Positions 59,308-64,000 of a stretch of DNA of 64,000 nucleotides are shown here, piece after piece. Source of the DNA: Ascidia mentula (lineage: Eukaryota; Chordata; Ascidiacea; Phlebobranchia; Ascidiidae); the NCBI GenBank assembly GCA_947561715.1, contig OX387202.1:5345001-5409000 (forward strand). The letters run 5' to 3'. The translations under genes and the position numbers were made by a program. Below the pieces are notes generated by a model. It saw only the letters and a program-made list of their open reading frames with translations. It was not told the DNA's origin and made no database searches. Positions within the stretch are counted from its first letter, which is position 1, and every line of letters begins with the position of its first letter.

Positions 59308-61140
59308 GAACCAATGCTCAGCACGAAGCTTGTTCAAAATTATGAGGCCAGGTTTAAGGCTGATGCGGTTGCCACATTACCGCTACGGCAGCCGTACACA
59401 ATTCGGAAAAAAAGTTAGACGTCACCATAATACATGGTGAAGTGGGGAAGCGGAGAAAAAAATACTTCAGACAGGAAAAGTCTGAAAACTTAGGGCTAAA
59501 ATAGCTTATCAATGTCTTGGTTACGGAGTCAAGTTCACAGTAATTTTCCCGTTATGTGATTTATATTCAGAATTTATGTGTGCTGCTGTGTCATTGTGTT
59601 CAAATCATGAAGAAAGTATTTTCACTAGGTAAAAATGCTTTTAATGTCTGTTTTTATCCTTCCACCCAAGTTCTACATGCTTAAGCGTCAACCTTTGTGT
59701 GATCAAATAAGTAAAAAGTGTACGTAGTAGTTCAGAAATGAACGAACTATCATCACTTGATAACGCGCCTGACGCCAAATTGTTTGAACGACACATTGCG
59801 CCCTGTTCTTTAAACAACTCGCACCAGTTTCAACATTCACGCACCGTCGGTTCTTTGGTATGCAACTGAATAAAAGCGAATATTGGCTCCAAAGCTGGAT
59901 TTTCTGTTCGTTGTTACTGAGCTTGTATTACTTACCTTGAACCCAATTAAAGCATGGATATAAAGTTATAAACGAAATTGACTACGTGAGCCCTAAAGCT
60001 GGAGAGAAGCCCCTTTCCAATTTTTCTCCAGGGAGGTTATCAAAAGCCTATTAAATAATAGAGCGCTATAAAAGCAAGTGGTTAGCAAATGCATTTGTCT
60101 GCGATATACACACAAACAAAGACCTTTACTTATTTTACCGAAACAAAATATTTAATTGTGGTGGAAATCTATTTCTCCCGATAACAATTACATTGACAAT
60201 ACATCAGGCACACCATGACGTTCCAAATATTTATTCTGGAATAACACTGATTTCTTATGAAAAGGTAATTGACATTTTCGCATTGTCTCAAATATTACAC
60301 ACACTCTCCATTTTTGCAAGTTTGCGTCGATTCACAGCAAGTGTAATAACCTTCTTCATATGTACAACATGGTTGGTCTGGAGGACAGGGGTTATCCTGG
60401 CAGGTTAGGGGACTGGGTTGGGGTATCGGGGGGTCGTAATCACAGTAAGATCCGGTACATTTTACCCCATCTGGTATTGATGAAACAAACAAGTCGAGAG
60501 ATGCTGTTTGTTGAATGGGTGTAGAACAATTGTATGGGCCCGTATAATGAATGCCAAAAACCTGAACAATTAAAAATTCGTTTCAAATTGCAGAAATTTA
60601 CCCTGAATTAAAAAAGGAAATCCTCAAGGCTTACTGTAATGTTAATATGATTTGAGACAAGAGCTTTTCAGAACACTCTCGCATATCGGGAAAATGTTAA
60701 ATGGTAAAAATTAAAACTTGAAAAGGGGTTTTATTGTAATGAGAATTACATACTTGTATTTACAGTTAAGTAATTAGTTTATTTTGTAAAATATTTAAGT
60801 AACTTCTCCTACCGGGCCCAATGTGTTGTTGTGGAAGGGTCTCCCATCTGTGTAGAGGACGAGGCATTTCTCCTTACTAGGCTCACATCGATTTTGAGAC
60901 CACGCGATGTCGCTATTGTGCTGCAAAAAGTTGCGGTATATTTCTATGTTTTCAGTCCATGACTCACAGTCTTCACTGGCATCTGTGTAGTCAATGAGGT
61001 AGCGCAGATGACGCATAAAAATTCCCTTGAATATTTTTTCGTCGTCGTTGCATTTTGGTGCACAATATTCAACCAAAACACCGTTTCTAAAAAAAGACGA
61101 TTTTTCCTATTATACCCCTAATTAATTACTTTAACAATAC
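59308..61140. repeat. Segmental duplication, right copy
   Basis: Second copy of the 57208-59040 block. This copy carries the undamaged last two exons of the GH76 gene, so it is probably the source copy. Confidence 0.85.
59950..60053 (+). pseudogene. GNAT-like relic (C-terminal fragment, duplicate)
   Basis: Near-identical to 57852-57952, duplicated together with the surrounding block; it contains the same degenerate GEKPLSNFS-like end. Confidence 0.65.
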
Positions 61141-63374
61141 TTATACCTGACAGGAACCCATTTAAATCTATGTAATAATATTGAATTTAGAATCTAGTAA
61201 AAATATCTGCTGAAGTTTCTTGTACAACAAATGAATTGATTTTTATTTTTGCAAAACTTACTTTGTGGAGTTGTGAATGGTTGTTAGCGCGATCTTGTGG
61301 GCAAGCGGAAACAACTCACTCGTCATGTTTAAAGCATTCCCAGCTTCCACCAACGCAGCTAAAGCAAGTTGCACTTATTGCACAAACATAGGCAAACACG
61401 TTACAATTCTTTATTGGTATTTAAGTACATTAGACATGACCTAAGAAATGGACCACAAAATTGTGATGCCGAGTTGTCATTCTGCCAAGGGATTTACGTA
61501 AATGTTTTGTAACTTTACAATTAAAACCGCACTTTAGGTTTCCAGCACTGCTCGAACTCGCTAGCAATAGTTTCTTATATAAACCTCACATACTCATCAT
61601 TAATCCCATATTGTAAGTTGGACCATAAACGTCATTGCTTGAACAGTTCGCGCTGACTCCGTCCGCAACCCAATAGTTTGTGGAGTTCACTATTTTATTG
61701 GAAAGTAGAAACTGCAAACATCACATTGGAATCGATTATTGGGGCTTAAAGTTTAAATAATTATCTCACAGAAATGCAGTTGAAAAATTATAGAGACCTA
61801 CACATATTAAACCTTTGTTCAATATTAACATTCTGCATACTAGGAAAAGCGAAATTTCAAGAAATTAGTTAGCTTGCGCCAACATATAAGTAGGTTACCT
61901 GCAAAGTTTGATTGATTTTCTGAATCAGGCTGTAGTCCCTGCTCAGCCTGTAAAGTTTCGATCCCAGCAGTAGAAATTGAGCATTTTCTACTGTTTGCTT
62001 TCCGGCTCTCATCTGACAAACAGATCAGGAGTTTCGATGTTATGCGAGTTCACGACAAACCCAAGTTCGACTACGTTTGGGATGCGGGAACAATAATATA
62101 CTTGGATATACCCAAGAAATATGTCCACTTTCTCGTAACAAATGCACTTTTCAAAAACAGAGGCTGTTCACCGCCAAACGTAACGGCACAAAAATGTAAA
62201 ATGATTTGAGTTTTCTTCAAAAACCCGCCTAATTTACAACATTACAAATACCGCACAACACTTGGTTCGTGAAGATCTACGATAGCAAAATATTTTACCA
62301 ACGGAATAAGTAAAGGGCAAAGGTAGGTATATCATATCGCACGCATTTACTTTCTGTCATATGCAGCACCTGTAGGCGAACCAATTGCACGTTTCGAATA
62401 AGAAGCTGTGAATAATAATGGAATTGAATAATTGAACAAACCTGGTCAAACCAGATGCCTCCACCACATGTTCCGTTAGCATCCCAACCATTCGTCCAAA
62501 TCCAATCGTAAATCTGCCGAGCTTCGTAAAGGAATCCAGTTGTAGGGTCGTCTTCCCCTGGACCAAGAATCTGTGCAAAAATTCACATGGCCATGTTTCA
62601 ACGCGTGAATGCATTCGTACCCCAAAATTAACGTGTTCTGTATTGAATTTCAAATTCTGTCCTCAATCCACACTATTGTGTTCCAATGCAATCGCAAGCC
62701 AATCAATACAACGTCCTACGTATTTAAACGTTTGAAATATGCAGACCATTTTGTGCATGGGTGTATTTGCTTTGTTTGTTTTACATTTACCTCATGGATT
62801 CTTAGGTATCTCAATCCGTACCATGCCATGTCATCAAACGATAGCTGTGGGTAATAGGCTTCAAGCAGGCTGTACACATCTCTTAGAGATCCTGTCACAA
62901 CTGATTTATACCTGAGATGTATCTACTGATCATGCATAGATTAAAAGGGAGTGTTTTGAGAGGACGTTGTTTTCTTTTTAAAGTTGTTTTGAAACAATTC
63001 ACAAACGTCGAAACATTTGATCTGTTTTGATTCCAACTGAGGTTTGTTCTTCAGGTTTGATCAAACGATAAAAAGTCACGTACTTATGTAACCATTATAA
63101 GGTTTGTTTATTTTTAGAAAGAATCACAGTCACAAAATCTTCTGTCGAAGAACTTACATTGAGTTATCACAACAGGCCGTAAAGTTATCCAGAGTCTCCA
63201 GGACTACACCATCTTGCCAGAACCCGTCGAAACCGTTCCAGGTTTGATAACTGAACAAACCAGCTATGGGAGACGGATACCAGTTGTACTGCAACGCGTA
63301 CGCAGCCAAGCATGACCGCAATGCGTTCGTGTCGTTTCCGAACGCTTCCGAGTTACAAACTTCGGTCATCGGAA
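60295..63374 (-). CDS. Glycoside hydrolase family 76 (alpha-1,6-mannanase-like), 5' end off the window
   Basis: Predicted secreted endo-acting alpha-1,6-mannosidase-like enzyme. Exons: 63158-63374, 62791-62911, 62442-62570, 61899-62012, 61594-61711, 61262-61358, 60813-61086, 60295-60561. All phases fit, giving about 444 visible residues. The first visible exon opens with an acceptor (TTTGCAG), so at least one 5' exon, probably with the signal peptide, lies outside. GH76 hallmarks in order: FWQDGVVLETLDNF, the adjacent aspartates in SFDDMAWYGLRYLRIHE (catalytic pair in the family), GWDANGTCGGGIWF, ENAQFLLLGSKLYRLS, GPTYNMGLMM, and IFKGIFMRHLRYLIDY. A Pro-rich linker and a Cys-rich granulin-like tail (DQPCCTYEEGYYTCC, CKNGECV) end the protein. 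Many sequons occur. AATAAA is at 60230-60235. GH76 is typical of fungi and bacteria. Confidence 0.82.
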
Positions 63375-64000
63375 CTGCAAACAATATGCCGTTGTTAGGA
63401 ATAACAGCTCGTTATAGTAGAAAATCATAAAACTATAGGAATCAGCCTGTTCTTCTTGCTGGTAAGTGATGGATTACTCTATAGCACAAGATCGCACGCA
63501 TAGTCACACTCTATGAACGTTTATTCTATGCTCGATGAACTTTGCCTGTATTTATTTCGTCTGCGTTAACTCAATCCATGCCAATTTCATTTTCTGCTTT
63601 TTAAAAGCAAAGGAAAATTTGTAGTTGATTTTCATGTTTTGCCTCCACGTTAGACAAGGGGGCGCATAGAAAACTCACACAAATGCCACCGAACATATTT
63701 TAGTAATTGTTTTCGCCAGCAAACCATCATTCCTAAGAACAGGAGATCATTGTTTTTCCTGCACCGCTATACTGTTGAGTCAACAATCGTAGGTGGGGTA
63801 AAACTAACCAATAATCCAACTAATATACGCTAAAGTACGACGAAAGGAATCCCTATTTAATACATTAAGGTTTGGCGTATTTTTGGCTGGCAACGTTTTC
63901 AATTCAGTTGCCAAAATAACTTATTATTCGATGACCCAATGCTCAGGGCAAGGTTTGTACAAAATTATGAGATCAGCTTCAAGGCTGCTGCGGTTGCCAC
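62812..64000. repeat. Segmental duplication shared with 54476-55740
   Basis: The two blocks align nearly base for base, for example TGAACGTTTATTCTATGCTCGATGAAC and the CAACAATCGTAGGTG stretch near 63780 and 55450. Homology continues to the window edge, so by analogy with 55740-56098 another GNAT copy could follow just outside. Confidence 0.85.

Overview
This window reads as nuclear DNA of an invertebrate chordate, most likely an ascidian tunicate (Ciona-type). The AT-rich sequence carries compact genes with short GT-AG introns and clear orthologues of human genes. C/EBP genes sit beside exactly the genes that flank different C/EBP copies in vertebrates. There is no prokaryotic organisation (no operon Shine-Dalgarno sites, rRNA or CRISPR). 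The species is an inference. Exon structures were assembled by hand from splice sites, reading phase and similarity to remembered human proteins.

Left to right. 1-2.6 kb: no recognisable gene. 3.4-3.9 kb (-): a C/EBP-gamma-like bZIP gene. 5.1-13.1 kb (-): a 17-exon NSUN2 tRNA m5C methyltransferase gene, 709 codons plus stop. 13.8-16.4 kb (-): two tandem, intronless di-N-acetylchitobiase (GH18) genes. 16.8-17.4 kb (-): a two-exon C14orf119-like gene. 18.4-19.4 kb (-): an intronless ZIP11/SLC39A11-like zinc transporter gene. 20.0-21.0 kb: a large imperfect inverted repeat. 22.9-23.9 kb (+): a C/EBP alpha/beta/delta/epsilon-type bZIP gene. 25.1-34.1 kb (-): a 21-exon SPIDR homologue, 861 aa. 34.8-35.4 kb: an ACGT-rich tandem repeat. 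37.6-38.0 kb (+): a cytosolic sulfotransferase C-terminal relic. 38.2-41.0 kb (-): a five-exon Golgi carbohydrate sulfotransferase gene. 41.7-42.9 kb: repeats with a tRNA-like element. 43.6-44.7 kb (-): a four-exon calcyphosine-like EF-hand gene of 208 aa.

From about 46.7 kb to the right end the organisation changes. The DNA is a nested mosaic of segmental duplications built from two gene types: a GNAT-fold N-acetyltransferase-like gene on the + strand (one intact copy, one copy with a single internal stop, about six fragments) and a secreted glycoside hydrolase family 76 (alpha-1,6-mannanase-like) gene on the - strand (one apparently intact eight-exon copy running off the right edge, three relics). 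GH76 is best known from fungi and bacteria, which makes this the most unusual gene content here.

The most informative pattern is linkage. C/EBP-gamma, a C/EBP-alpha-type gene, a C14orf119 homologue and SPIDR lie within about 31 kb. In human, CEBPA-CEBPG, CEBPE-C14orf119 and CEBPD-SPIDR are separate neighbour pairs on three chromosomes, so this window may preserve the pre-duplication neighbourhood. Several minus-strand genes also have a splice-acceptor-like sequence directly against the start codon, as expected if spliced-leader trans-splicing operates.
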